Assembly (NCBI RefSeq): GCF_003244315.1
Contig: NZ_QKWH01000016.1
Location: 1-57,857, forward strand
Source: Xylanimonas oleitrophica
GTDB lineage: Bacteria > Actinomycetota > Actinomycetes > Actinomycetales > Cellulomonadaceae
Length of the DNA stretch: 57,857 bases
Reading direction: 5' to 3'
Made by a program: the position numbers and the translations under genes. Positions 45,327-55,796 of the stretch are shown here, one piece after another. Every line of letters starts with the position of its first letter. Position 1 is the first letter of the stretch. Below the pieces are notes generated by a model. The model was not told where the DNA came from and ran no database searches. It saw only the letters and a list, made by a program, of their open reading frames with translations.

Positions 45327-46085
45327 TCACCCGCCCGCGGGGATGACGTGGACGTGCTCTCGCAGCCGCTCCACGGTCCCGCTCTCCGGCGGCGCGTCCG
45401 TGATGATGCCCGCCACCGACTCGAGCGGGACGACGCGGTAGGGGGAGGCGGCGCCGATCTTCTCCGAGGATCCGAGCACGTAGGTCTCGGCGGCCTGCCC
45501 TGCCAGGACTCGCTTGATCGCCGCCTCGTCGGCGTCTCCCGTGGTGAGGCCGGCCTCTGGGTGGATGCCGGTCACCCCGAGGAAGAACACGTCCGCAGAG
45601 ACCTGCTGCGCCGCCTCGACGGTGGCTGCCCCGCAGGCGACGGCGGAGTGCTTGAACAGCTTGCCGCCGAGGATCAGCACGTCGACGGTGGGGTGCTCGA
45701 CCAGCGCTGCGGCCACCGTGGGGCTGTGGGTGACCACGGTGCAGCTCAGGCTGGCGGGCAGGCTGCGGGCCACGGCCAGGGCGGTGGTGCCTCCGTCGAG
45801 GATCACGGTGCTGCCGGGGCTGACGAGGCGGACCGCTGCCGAGGCCACGAGCTGCTTGCCGGCCACGGCCACCGTCTGGCGCCCGGAGTAGTCGGCGAGG
45901 GCGGGCGAGACGGGCAGCGCACCTCCGTAGACGCGCTGGCACAGCCCTTCGGCGGCGAGCTCGCGCAGGTCGCGCCGGATGCTGTCCTCAGACACGCCAA
46001 GGTCTGCGGCGACCGTCTTCGCGACGATCTTCCCGTCGCGACGGAGGGTCTCGAGGAGATGGTCACGCCGTTCAGCTGCCAGCAT
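45327..46085 (-). CDS. DeoR/GlpR family regulator
   Basis: This 252-residue repressor has an N-terminal DeoR helix-turn-helix (KTVAADLGVSEDSIRRDLRE, about 23-42) and a sugar-phosphate-sensing domain with VILDGGTTALAVARSL and FLGVTGIHPEAGLTT. GGGAAGAA precedes the ATG. It is divergent from the DUF4406-Nudix pair with 50 bases between, an AT-rich gap likely to hold its operator, so it probably controls both directions in response to a phosphorylated sugar or nucleoside. Confidence 0.9.
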   Translation of the reverse strand: MLAAERRDHLLETLRRDGKIVAKTVAADLGVSEDSIRRDLRELAAEGLCQRVYGGALPVSPALADYSGRQTVAVAGKQLVASAAVRLVSPGSTVILDGGTTALAVARSLPASLSCTVVTHSPTVAAALVEHPTVDVLILGGKLFKHSAVACGAATVEAAQQVSADVFFLGVTGIHPEAGLTTGDADEAAIKRVLAGQAAETYVLGSSEKIGAASPYRVVPLESVAGIITDAPPESGTVERLREHVHVIPAGG

Positions 46086-46122
46086 TTCTTCCCGTTCTTG
46101 CGTAGTCCTGCACGTTTCGGTC

Positions 46123-46128
46123 TAGTGT
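46123..46128 (+). promoter_or_regulatory. -10 element of a leaderless promoter (DUF4406 gene)
   Basis: TAGTGT is followed by 7 bases and ATG at 46136. Read on the other strand the same stretch gives TACACT, a possible -10 for deoR. Confidence 0.5.
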
Positions 46129-46135
46129 ACGGCAC

Positions 46136-46504
46136 ATGACCAGACCCTTGATCGCCGGCCCCTACCAGTCCGGCACCGACGGCGAACCCGCAGCGATGGA
46201 AGCCAACCTGCGCCGGCTCGAGGAGGCCGCCTGGCCGATCTTCCGGGCCGGACACGTCCCCATGATCGGCGAGTGGGTGGCCCTGCCGGTGCTCCGCTCT
46301 GCCGGCGCGACGGTGCACGACGAGCTCGCCGCCGACGTCCTCTACCCCACCGCGCAGCGCCTGCTCCAGCACTGCGACGCCGTGCTGCGCCTCCCGGGCG
46401 AGTCGCGGGGCGCCGACCAGGACGTGGCGATCGCCCAGCGCCTCGGCCTGCCCGTCTACCACGACGTCGCCGAGATCCCCCCGGCCGTGGCGGCGGGCCG
46501 ATGA
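46136..46504 (+). CDS. DUF4406 / nucleoside 2-deoxyribosyltransferase-like protein
   Basis: This 122-residue Rossmann-like protein resembles DUF4406 and nucleoside deoxyribosyltransferase proteins: PLIAGPYQSG at the N terminus (sugar-phosphate site), NLRRLEEAAWPIFRAGHVP, and CDAVLRLPGESRGADQDVAIA, where the SxGAxxE-type motif has Asp in place of Glu. It may cleave or shuttle nucleosides. It is leaderless and overlaps the Nudix gene by four bases. Confidence 0.78.
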   Translation: MTRPLIAGPYQSGTDGEPAAMEANLRRLEEAAWPIFRAGHVPMIGEWVALPVLRSAGATVHDELAADVLYPTAQRLLQHCDAVLRLPGESRGADQDVAIAQRLGLPVYHDVAEIPPAVAAGR

Positions 46505-47178
46505 GCGGCCGTCCGGGCATCGACGTCCCCGACCATCGCGGCCGCACAGGCCTCGACCAGGCCGGCCGGGACCTGCGGCGCAACCCGGACGTCGTCGTCC
46601 GCGACGTCGAGCTCACCTCCGCCGGCTGGCACGTGCTCCGACGCACGACCTTCGACTACCGCCGTCGGGACGGACGCTGGACCACCCAGCAGCGGGAGAC
46701 CTACGACCGGGGCGACGGCGCGACCATCCTGCTCTACGACGACGACCGGTCCACGGTGCTTCTCACCCGGCAGTTCCGGTTCCCCGCCTACGTCAACGAG
46801 CACCCCGACGGGATGCTCGTCGAGACGGCGGCAGGGCTCCTCGACGGCGACGACCCCGAGACCGCGATCCGGCGCGAGGCCGGCGAGGAGCTCGGGGTCG
46901 CCGTCGGGCCCGTCACCCACGTCTTCGACGCCTACATGAGCCCCGGGTCGGTCACCGAGCGCGTCCGCTTCTACGCCGCCCCCTACACGCCGGAGGACCG
47001 CACCGGGCCGGGCGGCGGGCTGGAGGACGACGGCGAGGACATCGAGATCCTCGAGCTCGACCTCGACGAGGCGCTCGTCATGGTCGCCGACGGGCGGATC
47101 GTCGACGGCAAGACGATCATGCTGCTGCAGTGGAAGGCGCTCCAGGGGCATGCCGGCAGGTCGGCCGTGTCACGCTGA
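46501..47178 (+). CDS. Nudix hydrolase (NudK/ADP-sugar pyrophosphatase-like)
   Basis: This 225-residue Nudix protein resembles NudK, which hydrolyses GDP-mannose or ADP-sugars. An N-terminal beta sheet domain (residues 25-80, including QRETYDRGDGATILLYDDD) precedes the Nudix fold, with FPAYVNEHPDGMLVETAAG and core REAGEELG (about 125-132). Its coupling to a deoxyribosyltransferase-like protein beneath a DeoR regulator suggests nucleotide-sugar or nucleoside salvage, which is inference. Confidence 0.87.
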   Translation: MSGRPGIDVPDHRGRTGLDQAGRDLRRNPDVVVRDVELTSAGWHVLRRTTFDYRRRDGRWTTQQRETYDRGDGATILLYDDDRSTVLLTRQFRFPAYVNEHPDGMLVETAAGLLDGDDPETAIRREAGEELGVAVGPVTHVFDAYMSPGSVTERVRFYAAPYTPEDRTGPGGGLEDDGEDIEILELDLDEALVMVADGRIVDGKTIMLLQWKALQGHAGRSAVSR

Positions 47179-47228
47179 CGCGCGGCTCACTCCCCACGGA
47201 ACCACAGCGCTGCCAGACGGCGAGGACG

Positions 47229-48251
47229 TCACGCCGACGGCGCGGGGACCCGTGGCAGCACCCGCCGGAGGATGTCGGTCACCGTGACGACGCCGACGAG
47301 CCTCCCGTCCCGCACCACGACCGCGAGCTGCTCGCTCGCGGCCCGCATGCGGCCCAGCGCCTCGTACACCGCAGTCCCCGCCTCCAGCCTGATCGTGGGG
47401 CGCGACAGCTCCTCGGCGGGGCGGTCCAGCGGCTCGGCGAGCGTGTCCCGCACGTGGACGAGCCGGGGCGCCGCAGGGTCCGAGCCCTCGACGAGGATCC
47501 GCAGGTGGCGCGAGCGGATCGCGGCGGCCTGGACGTCGGCCACCGTCGCTCCGGCGGGCACCGCCGTGGGCGTGCTCCCCGGGGGCAGCAGGTCCTCCAG
47601 GGTGACGCTGTCCAGCTCCAGCACGGTGGAGATGTGCCTGCGGAACGACTCGTCGAGGGCCCCGACCGAGGCCGAGTGCTCCACGAGGTGCCGGATGGTG
47701 TCCGCGTCCCGTCCACCGACGGCGGCACGGTCCACCGGCGTGACGCCGCTGGCCGCCACGAGCCGGTTCGCGACCGAGTTGATCCACAGCAGCAGCGGCC
47801 GCAGCACCACCGCGAAGGCACGCGACGGCAGGCCGACCAGCCTCGCGGCGAGCTCCGGGTGAGCGATCGCCCACGACTTCGGGGCCATCTCGCCCACCAC
47901 CAGGTGCAGGAACGTCACCAGCAGCAGCGACAGGGCGAACGCTGCGCCGTCCGCCAGCCAGGCGGACACCCCCCAGGACGTCAGCACCGGTCCGAGCCAC
48001 GCGTCGACCGCGGGCTTGGTGACCGCGCCGAGGGCGAACGTGCAGGCCGTGATGCCGAGCTGCGCGACCGCGAGCATGAGCGTGAGCTCGTTGATGCCCC
48101 GCAGCGCCGCGCGGGCGGCCCTGCTCCGGACCGCCTCCGCCTCGAGCTTGGGCCGGCGCGCACCCAGCAGCGCGAACTCGATCACCACGAAGAACGCGCT
48201 GAGCGCGATGAGCAGCACGGTGACCACCGTGACGAGCAGCGGGTCGGTCAT
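47229..48251 (-). CDS. CNNM-domain/CBS membrane protein (short partner, second copy)
   Basis: This 340-residue protein has an N-terminal CNNM/DUF21 domain with HLVVGEMAPKSWAIAHPE and a C-terminal CBS pair. It is the paralogue of the 2472-3599 product, but lacks that protein's Ala/Gly/Pro tail. The ATG overlaps the stop of the long partner, the same arrangement as in the first cassette. Confidence 0.88.
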   Translation of the reverse strand: MTDPLLVTVVTVLLIALSAFFVVIEFALLGARRPKLEAEAVRSRAARAALRGINELTLMLAVAQLGITACTFALGAVTKPAVDAWLGPVLTSWGVSAWLADGAAFALSLLLVTFLHLVVGEMAPKSWAIAHPELAARLVGLPSRAFAVVLRPLLLWINSVANRLVAASGVTPVDRAAVGGRDADTIRHLVEHSASVGALDESFRRHISTVLELDSVTLEDLLPPGSTPTAVPAGATVADVQAAAIRSRHLRILVEGSDPAAPRLVHVRDTLAEPLDRPAEELSRPTIRLEAGTAVYEALGRMRAASEQLAVVVRDGRLVGVVTVTDILRRVLPRVPAPSA

Positions 48252-49660
48252 CGCTCCTCCTCGACCGGGAGACCGCCCCGCGTCCCCGGCGCGGACGCGC
48301 TCGTCGACAGGTCCTCACCCTCCACGACACGGGCGCTCAGGCTGCCCGGCACGTGCCGGTTCAGGGCCAGCACCTCCACGTCCAGGGCACGGTGGACAGG
48401 ATGGTCGAGCACCAGGTCGCCCGGGTCGTCCGGCAACGGCACCCGGATGGTCTCGCCCACCTCCGGCAGCGCGCCCCGCTGCGCGATGAGCAGCCCGGCG
48501 AGGGTCTCGTAGTCGCCCGTCGGCAGCTCGTGGAGGATGGCCCGGCTCACCTCGTCCACGTGGACCTCTCCGTCGATGAGCCAGCTCCCGTCGCCCTGAG
48601 GAGCCACCGTGGCCGGGCGCTCGTCGTCGTGCTCGTCGGTGATCTCGCCGATGAGCTCCTCCGCGAGGTCCTCGACCGTGAGGATGCCGGTGAAGCCGCC
48701 GTACTCGTCGATCACGCACGCGAGCTGGTTCCGCGTCCGCGTCAGCTGCGCCAGCGCCTCCGGCAGGGCCATCAGCGCCGGCACCACCAGCGGCGGCCGC
48801 ATGACGCTCGTCGCCGGAGCCTCCTGGTCAGCCGCCTCCAGGACGTCCACCAGGTGCACGACGCCGACCGGCTCGTCGTCCTCGTCGACCACCGGGTAGC
48901 GGGTGTGCCCCGACGCCATCAGCGCACGCAGCTCACCCACCGTGGTCTCGGGCGTCACCGTGTCCACGTGGGCGTGCGGGATCATGGCGTGCTCGACGTC
49001 CTGGCCCGGGAAGTCCAGCACCCGGTCGATCAGTAGCGACAGCTCGGCCGGCAGGTCTCCGCTCTCCCGCGACTCGGCCACGGCACGCTTGAGCTCCTCG
49101 GCCGTCACGCTCGGGTCCAGGTCGTGCACCGGCTCCACCCGCAGCAGCCTCAGCAGCGCGTTGGCCGCGTGGTCGAACACCGTGATCAACCAGCCGAACA
49201 CCGTGAGGTAGACGAGCGTCGAGCCGGCGAGCCTCCTGGCCAGCGGCTCGGGGCTCGCGATGGCGAGGTTCTTCGGGTACAGCTCGCCGAAGATCATCTG
49301 GACGACGGTCGCCACCACGAGGGCCAGCACCGTGCCCACCGAGATGCTCACGGCCGGTGCGACCCCCGCACCGCCGAGCAGCACCCCCAAGGACTCACCG
49401 ACCAGCGGCTCGGCCACGTAACCGACCAGCAGACCGGTGACCGTGATGCCGAGCTGCGCACCGGAGAGCATGAACGACGTCCGGCGCGTCACCTTGAGCG
49501 CCCGCTGCGCCGCCACGTCACCGGCCTCGGCACGCGCCCCGAGCCTGGCCCGGTCGACCGACATGTACGCGAACTCCTGCGCCACGAAGTATCCGTTGGC
49601 GGCGATGATCGCCAGAATCGCGAGGATCCCGACCAGGAGCGTGAGCACAGCCGCCGTCAT
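48248..49660 (-). CDS. CNNM-domain/CBS hemolysin-like protein (long partner, second copy)
   Basis: This 470-residue protein has CNNM membrane domain (ANGYFVAQEFAYMSVDRARL), CBS pair (GFTGILTVEDLAEELIGEI) and CorC-type C-terminal domain (DEVSRAILHELPTGDYETLA). It is clearly paralogous to the 1117-2475 product, with an extra Ser/Ala/Gly-rich C terminus. ATG at 49660 is chosen with GAGG upstream. A -10-like CATAGT (complement of 49729-49734) and an inverted repeat at 49739-49758 mark its promoter. Confidence 0.88.
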   Translation of the reverse strand: MTAAVLTLLVGILAILAIIAANGYFVAQEFAYMSVDRARLGARAEAGDVAAQRALKVTRRTSFMLSGAQLGITVTGLLVGYVAEPLVGESLGVLLGGAGVAPAVSISVGTVLALVVATVVQMIFGELYPKNLAIASPEPLARRLAGSTLVYLTVFGWLITVFDHAANALLRLLRVEPVHDLDPSVTAEELKRAVAESRESGDLPAELSLLIDRVLDFPGQDVEHAMIPHAHVDTVTPETTVGELRALMASGHTRYPVVDEDDEPVGVVHLVDVLEAADQEAPATSVMRPPLVVPALMALPEALAQLTRTRNQLACVIDEYGGFTGILTVEDLAEELIGEITDEHDDERPATVAPQGDGSWLIDGEVHVDEVSRAILHELPTGDYETLAGLLIAQRGALPEVGETIRVPLPDDPGDLVLDHPVHRALDVEVLALNRHVPGSLSARVVEGEDLSTSASAPGTRGGLPVEEER

Positions 49661-49738
49661 GGCCGCCTCACCACCATCCGCCCGCCGGCCCACCACGGCC
49701 CGCGGACACGAACGTCAACGTGGCGACAACTATGACTC

Positions 49739-49758
49739 GGGCCGTCGGACGACGGCCC
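49739..49758. promoter_or_regulatory. Inverted repeat at the second CNNM promoter
   Basis: GGGCCGTCG (49739-49747) and its complement (49750-49758) are separated by GA. It covers the -35 position relative to the -10-like CATAGT and is a candidate operator. Confidence 0.42.
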
Positions 49759-49881
49759 AGGGCTCGCGGACGAGTCCATGTGCGGCTTCACACCCCAACT
49801 GTCGGCATCTGACGATCCCGATCATACGAACCGGGACCGTCGGAGCGCGCCCTGTGACACAGGAGCCGGGCAGGTGTCGCG

Positions 49882-51642
<1,761 letters not shown>

Positions 51643-51866
51643 TTCCGACTGGAGGGACCGGCCCGATCTACCGTCCTGGCAGGCAGTCGGCAGAGGGGTG
51701 GGTCGCGGACGGCGGCGCGCGGACGCGTCGCGAGCACGGACAGCCCACCGCGGCGGTGGCCGATGGCGGCGCTTCCCTCTGCGGCGACCTCGCCGCACGA
51801 CGGAAATGTCTACAGCGCATGTCAGTCAAGCACCCGCCAGGTGCACCGAATGTCGGCCGGCCCGCC

Positions 51867-52358
51867 TCAGCAGAGCGCCCGGTACTCCTTGAGCCCTTCG
51901 GTGGTGGAGGCGACGTCGAGCTGCACGTCCTGCTGGGTGCCGGCGTCGATCGCGGTGCGCAGCTGTGTGAAGGGCACGCGCACCTTGTCGAGCGCGGCCG
52001 AGAACTCTTCGGGGACGCGCCCCTGGAGCTGGGCGAGGTCCTGGTCGACGTCGTAGGCGTTCGAGGCCGTCTCGTCGGTGAGCCCTCCGCTGACTCCGAC
52101 GATCGCCTGGCCCACCCGTCGTTCGAGGGGTGCGTCCCCGGTCAGGTACATCGCGGCGCAGGCCTGTGCGGCGTCGAGCGGCCCGTGGCTGGGCACGGCG
52201 GTCACGGAGACCGACGGGGTGCCCGACGGCGTGGGGGCGGCTTCGTCGTCGGTGCCGGTGCAGGCGGCGAGGCCGAGGGCGAGCAGGGCGGCGACGGGCG
52301 CCGCTGCGGCGCGCAGTCGGCGGGTTCGGGCCGGGCGGTGATCACGCATGGCGTTCAT
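51867..52358 (-). CDS. Hypothetical lipoprotein
   Basis: This 163-residue exported lipoprotein has an Arg-rich signal, LALGLAAC lipobox (Cys near 33), a Thr/Pro/Ser linker and a small helical domain of about 110 residues with two more Cys (AQACAAMYL and the C-terminal RALC), which may form a disulfide. I do not recognise the domain. Starts at 52358 and 52349 are equally possible. It is divergent from the GDPD gene, with the two starts only 26-35 bases apart. Confidence 0.78.
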   Translation of the reverse strand: MNAMRDHRPARTRRLRAAAAPVAALLALGLAACTGTDDEAAPTPSGTPSVSVTAVPSHGPLDAAQACAAMYLTGDAPLERRVGQAIVGVSGGLTDETASNAYDVDQDLAQLQGRVPEEFSAALDKVRVPFTQLRTAIDAGTQQDVQLDVASTTEGLKEYRALC

Positions 52359-52370
52359 GGTCGCACCGGT

Positions 52371-52376
52371 TAGTGT
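52371..52376 (+). promoter_or_regulatory. -10 element of a leaderless promoter (GDPD gene)
   Basis: TAGTGT is followed by 7 bases and GTG at 52384, identical in hexamer and spacing to the promoter at 46123. Confidence 0.5.
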
Positions 52377-52383
52377 CCGTCCC

Positions 52384-53157
52384 GTGACCGCGTCCGCCCG
52401 CACCGCACCGCCCGTCGTCGTCGCGCACCGCGGCAGCTCCTCGGTGGCACCGCAGAACACGATGGCGGCGTTCGAGGCTGCCTGGCGCGCGGGTGCCGGG
52501 ATGATCGAGCTGGACGTCCAGCTCTCCGCGGACGGTGAGGTCGTGGTCATCCACGACGACACGGTGGACGCGACGACGGACGGCACCGGCCCGGTCGCCG
52601 GGCACGATCTCGCCGCGCTGCGCGCCCTGGACGCGGGCGCGTGGTTCGCGCCTGCCTTCGCGGGGCAGCGTGTGCCCACGCTCGGTGAGGTGCTGACGTT
52701 CCTCCGCGAGCGCCCCGGCACCGACCTGCTGCTGGAGCTGAAGGACTCGTGGTCCCCTGACGACGCCCGGCGTGTCACCTCGGCGGTGGACGCCGCAGGG
52801 CTGGGCGACCGGGTGGTGGTGCAGTCGTTCGACGTCGGCACGGTGGCCGCGCTCCGTGACGTCGCACCGCATCTGCGGCGTGGCCTGCTCCTGGAGGAGC
52901 CTCACGAGCGGGTCCTGGAGGTGTGCGCGGAGCTCGGTGCGACGGCGTGCAACCCGTCGGTGGAGATGATGCTGGAGGACGACGCCCTGGTCACACGCCT
53001 GCACGCCGCGGGACTCCAGGTGATGGTGTGGACGGCGAACCTGGTGCCACAGTGGGAGGCGCTGGTGGCGGCCGACGGCGGCACGGGGGTGGACGCGATC
53101 ATCACCGACCGGCCTGACCGGCTCGCGGGGTGGCTGGCCGGACGAGCGGCCGCCTGA
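52384..53157 (+). CDS. Glycerophosphodiester phosphodiesterase
   Basis: This 257-residue TIM-barrel GDPD enzyme hydrolyses glycerophosphodiesters to glycerol-3-phosphate. VAHRGSSSVAPQNT (first catalytic His near residue 15), MIELDVQLSADGEVVVIHDD (metal Glu and Asp, second His near 60) and LLLELKD are all intact. No signal peptide is seen, so it acts in the cytoplasm. GTG at 52384 is chosen by the leaderless -10 spacing. It may salvage head groups from lipid or teichoic acid turnover. Confidence 0.93.
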   Translation: MTASARTAPPVVVAHRGSSSVAPQNTMAAFEAAWRAGAGMIELDVQLSADGEVVVIHDDTVDATTDGTGPVAGHDLAALRALDAGAWFAPAFAGQRVPTLGEVLTFLRERPGTDLLLELKDSWSPDDARRVTSAVDAAGLGDRVVVQSFDVGTVAALRDVAPHLRRGLLLEEPHERVLEVCAELGATACNPSVEMMLEDDALVTRLHAAGLQVMVWTANLVPQWEALVAADGGTGVDAIITDRPDRLAGWLAGRAAA

Positions 53158-53179
53158 GCCGCCCCGGTCCCGCTCTGCC

Positions 53180-54877
53180 TCAGCGGCTGCGCCGCTGCGG
53201 CTCTGCGCCGGCCGCGCTCTCTCCGTCGGGCGCGGTCCCGCCCCCTGGCTCGGTACCTTCCTCGTTCTCGTCAGGCGTGTCGGCGTCCCGCGGTGCACGA
53301 GCCGGGTCCTCGTCGTTCTCCGGCTCCTGACCCGCGGCAGCAGCGGCGTTGCGCTCCTCCAACGCCTCTTCCCCGGGCCCGCCGAAGGCGCGCGACCGTT
53401 CCTCGGCGGCGGCGCTGCCGGAGAACAGGGCCGAGCTCTCGGGCCCCCCGGCGTCGTCCACCGTGTCGATCAGCACCGTCTCCTCGGCCTCGGGCGTGAG
53501 CGCTGCGGGCCCCAGCAGCACCGTCTCGGCGGCGGGGCGGCGCGGCATGACGGCGGGCGGCCCCGAGGGCCGTGTGGAACGCACGGACCTGCGGTGCGGC
53601 GCGCTGCCTGCCGCCGTCTCGCGCCCGCCGTCGTCGTCCTCTCCTCGCGTGTCGTCGTGCTCGCCGTCGAGGCCCTCCGCACCCCCCGCGCCACCACCAG
53701 CGCCATCAGCACCGTCAGCACTGTCAGCACTGTCAGCACCGGCGTCCTGCTCCGGCGTCGCGCCGCCCTCGGCCTCCCCCAGCGGCGGGAGGGCAGGCTC
53801 ACCGAGGAACCCACCGCCGTCGGCCCCCAGGCCCTCGAACCGGGTGCGCGGCAGCGCCCCGGGCGCGGACCGCTGCAACCACTCCACGAGGCCCTCGCGC
53901 ACGAAGCACCGCAGGTCGAACAGCGTGGGGCCGTCCTTGGCGCTGACCAGCACGCGCACGCGCACGAACCCGCCCGTCGCCTCGGTGACCTGCAGGATGC
54001 CCACGCGCTCGTCCCACAGCTCGGTGCGCTCCAGCAGCCGGGCGAGCTCGGCACGCATGGCGCGCAGCGGCACCCTGAAGTCGAGGTCGAGCTCCACGGT
54101 GCCGAGCAGCTCGGCCGAGCGGCGGGTCCAGTTCTGGAACGGCGTGGTGGTGAAGTAGGTGCAGGGCAGCACCAGGCGCCGGTCGTCCCACACGTGGACG
54201 ACGACGTAGGTGAGGGTGATCTCCTCGATGCGGCCCCACTCGCCCTCGAGCACGACGACGTCGTCCACGCGGATCGCGTCGGTGAACGCGATCTGCATCC
54301 CGGCGAACACGTTGGCGAGCGACGTCTGCGCGGCCAGGCCCGCGACGATCGAGATGAGCCCGGCCGAGGCGAAGATGCTGGCCCCCGCAGCCCGGGCGCC
54401 GGGGAAGGTGAGCAGCACGGCGGCGACACCGCACACCACCAGCACGGCGATGGTCAGGCGCCGCACCACCGTGATCTGCGTCCGCACGCGGCGCGCGTGC
54501 CGGTTGTCGACGACGTCGGTGCGCAGCCGCGCCAGCGACCTGTCCTCGATCACGAAGGCCAGCGCCCCCACCAGCCAGGTGAAGCAGACGATCCCCGCCA
54601 CGAGGAGCACGTGGTGCAGCGCCGGGAGCCACGGCTCGTCCGGGTCTGCGGTGAGCCGGACGGCGACGGCGACGGCCGCCGTCATGAGCAGCGCCCGCGT
54701 GGGGCGCCGCATCCGCAGCGACAGCTCGCGGGCCAGGGGGCTGCGCCGCCCCACGCGACGCACCGCCACGGACAGCACCGTGGTGAGCACGAACGCGAGG
54801 ACGACGGCGGCCGCCGCCCAGGCGAGGGTCAGGCCGAGGTTGGCGGTCGTCTCCAGGTCAGGGGTCTCGAGGAGCAT
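53180..54877 (-). CDS. MscS-family mechanosensitive channel with long acidic tail
   Basis: This protein of about 565 residues is a small-conductance mechanosensitive channel or related ion channel. Four membrane helices lead to the pore helix and beta domain (FASAGLISIVAGLAAQTSLANVF, split at Gly; then DDVVVLEGEWGRIEEITLTY). From about residue 345 to the end is a 200-residue disordered tail rich in Glu, Asp, Ala and Gly, unlike the short tails of typical MscS. ATG at 54877 starts 10 bases after the upstream gene; GTG at 54910 would overlap that gene by 23 bases. Neither has a clear ribosome-binding site. Confidence 0.86.
   Translation of the reverse strand: MLLETPDLETTANLGLTLAWAAAAVVLAFVLTTVLSVAVRRVGRRSPLARELSLRMRRPTRALLMTAAVAVAVRLTADPDEPWLPALHHVLLVAGIVCFTWLVGALAFVIEDRSLARLRTDVVDNRHARRVRTQITVVRRLTIAVLVVCGVAAVLLTFPGARAAGASIFASAGLISIVAGLAAQTSLANVFAGMQIAFTDAIRVDDVVVLEGEWGRIEEITLTYVVVHVWDDRRLVLPCTYFTTTPFQNWTRRSAELLGTVELDLDFRVPLRAMRAELARLLERTELWDERVGILQVTEATGGFVRVRVLVSAKDGPTLFDLRCFVREGLVEWLQRSAPGALPRTRFEGLGADGGGFLGEPALPPLGEAEGGATPEQDAGADSADSADGADGAGGGAGGAEGLDGEHDDTRGEDDDGGRETAAGSAPHRRSVRSTRPSGPPAVMPRRPAAETVLLGPAALTPEAEETVLIDTVDDAGGPESSALFSGSAAAEERSRAFGGPGEEALEERNAAAAAGQEPENDEDPARAPRDADTPDENEEGTEPGGGTAPDGESAAGAEPQRRSR
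53705..53740. repeat. Nine-base tandem repeat in the MscS tail
   Basis: Four copies of (g/a)tcagcac(c/t) in a row encode an Asp-Ala-Gly/Ser repeat in the acidic tail. It is likely to vary in copy number. Confidence 0.7.
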
Positions 54878-54887
54878 CCAGGCCAGG

Positions 54888-55499
54888 TTAGGAACGACCT
54901 CGCGGTCCACGCAGCGCGCGCGGTGCGTGCAGCCACGGCTTGAGGCGTCCGGTGACCCACGGCAGCACCCAGAACGCCATGATCGGCGTCAGCACCAAGG
55001 TGGAGACCAGCACGCGGAGCACCACGTTCCAGTCGTGGGAGGCGGGTACCAGCCAGCCGAACAGGGCTGTGAAGGCCAGGTTGACGGGGAAGAACCCGAG
55101 CCAGATCGCCACCGCCTGCTTCCAGGGCGGCGGGGCGGGCAGCAGGGGCGGTCCGGCAGGCTGGTCCTGCCGGACCGGGGAGTCGAACCAGCCCTCGATG
55201 CCGGTGCGGCGCTCGACGCGCTGCTCCTCCACGAGCCCGCGGCCCTGAGCCAGCCACTGCGCACGCTCCTGCGACTGCTCCCACGCCTCGAGGCGGGCGG
55301 CGTCGGCGAACCGGTAGAGCATGTACCAGTCGGCGGAGCCCTCGGACGCACGGATCCAGCCGGAGCCGAGGAACCCGTCCCAGCGGTTGGCCAGCCGCAC
55401 GCCCGCCTGGACCCAGGCGGTCACCTCGGGCACCCGGTCGGGGCTCACCACGCGGTGGATGGACACGGTGACCGGCTCGGCGCTCGGTACGGACGTCAT
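54888..55499 (-). CDS. ABM-domain protein with two membrane helices
   Basis: This 203-residue protein has an antibiotic-biosynthesis-monooxygenase-like ferredoxin-fold domain (residues 10-100, with FLGSGWIRASEGSADWYMLY and FADAARLEAWEQSQERAQWL) followed by two hydrophobic helices (about 130-185). Family members of this soluble-plus-membrane form are common in bacteria, with no firm function. The ATG has AACACT (complement of 55506-55511) six bases upstream, suggesting a leaderless mRNA. It may be co-transcribed with the MscS gene. Confidence 0.84.
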   Translation of the reverse strand: MTSVPSAEPVTVSIHRVVSPDRVPEVTAWVQAGVRLANRWDGFLGSGWIRASEGSADWYMLYRFADAARLEAWEQSQERAQWLAQGRGLVEEQRVERRTGIEGWFDSPVRQDQPAGPPLLPAPPPWKQAVAIWLGFFPVNLAFTALFGWLVPASHDWNVVLRVLVSTLVLTPIMAFWVLPWVTGRLKPWLHAPRALRGPRGRS

Positions 55500-55796
55500 G
55501 GGGGCAGTGTTCGGCGGGGATGTTGCGCTCACATCACGACGGCCTCGGGCGAGACGTACGGTCCCGCCATCCGGACGGGCGGCGTGCCGGACGCCTGTCC
55601 GACTCGTGGCGCCGCGTCCCTTCTTCACGCGCGACTCACGTGACAGTCCGCACACTCACCCCCGGATCGCCACCCGGAGGGAAGTTCTGCGCCGGGATCT
55701 GGTTGAGGATGGGACGAGCCCGCGGGCGTCCGGCCGATGCGCCGTCGATGTGCCCCCGCCGCTCCCCTCTCCCCCGAAGCACCGAGGAACTTCAGC

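Noticed and set aside
55500-55796. Possible riboswitch before the VanY gene.
   Set aside because: No known riboswitch core is recognisable in this 297-base gap; it holds the VanY ribosome-binding site and part of the ABM gene promoter.
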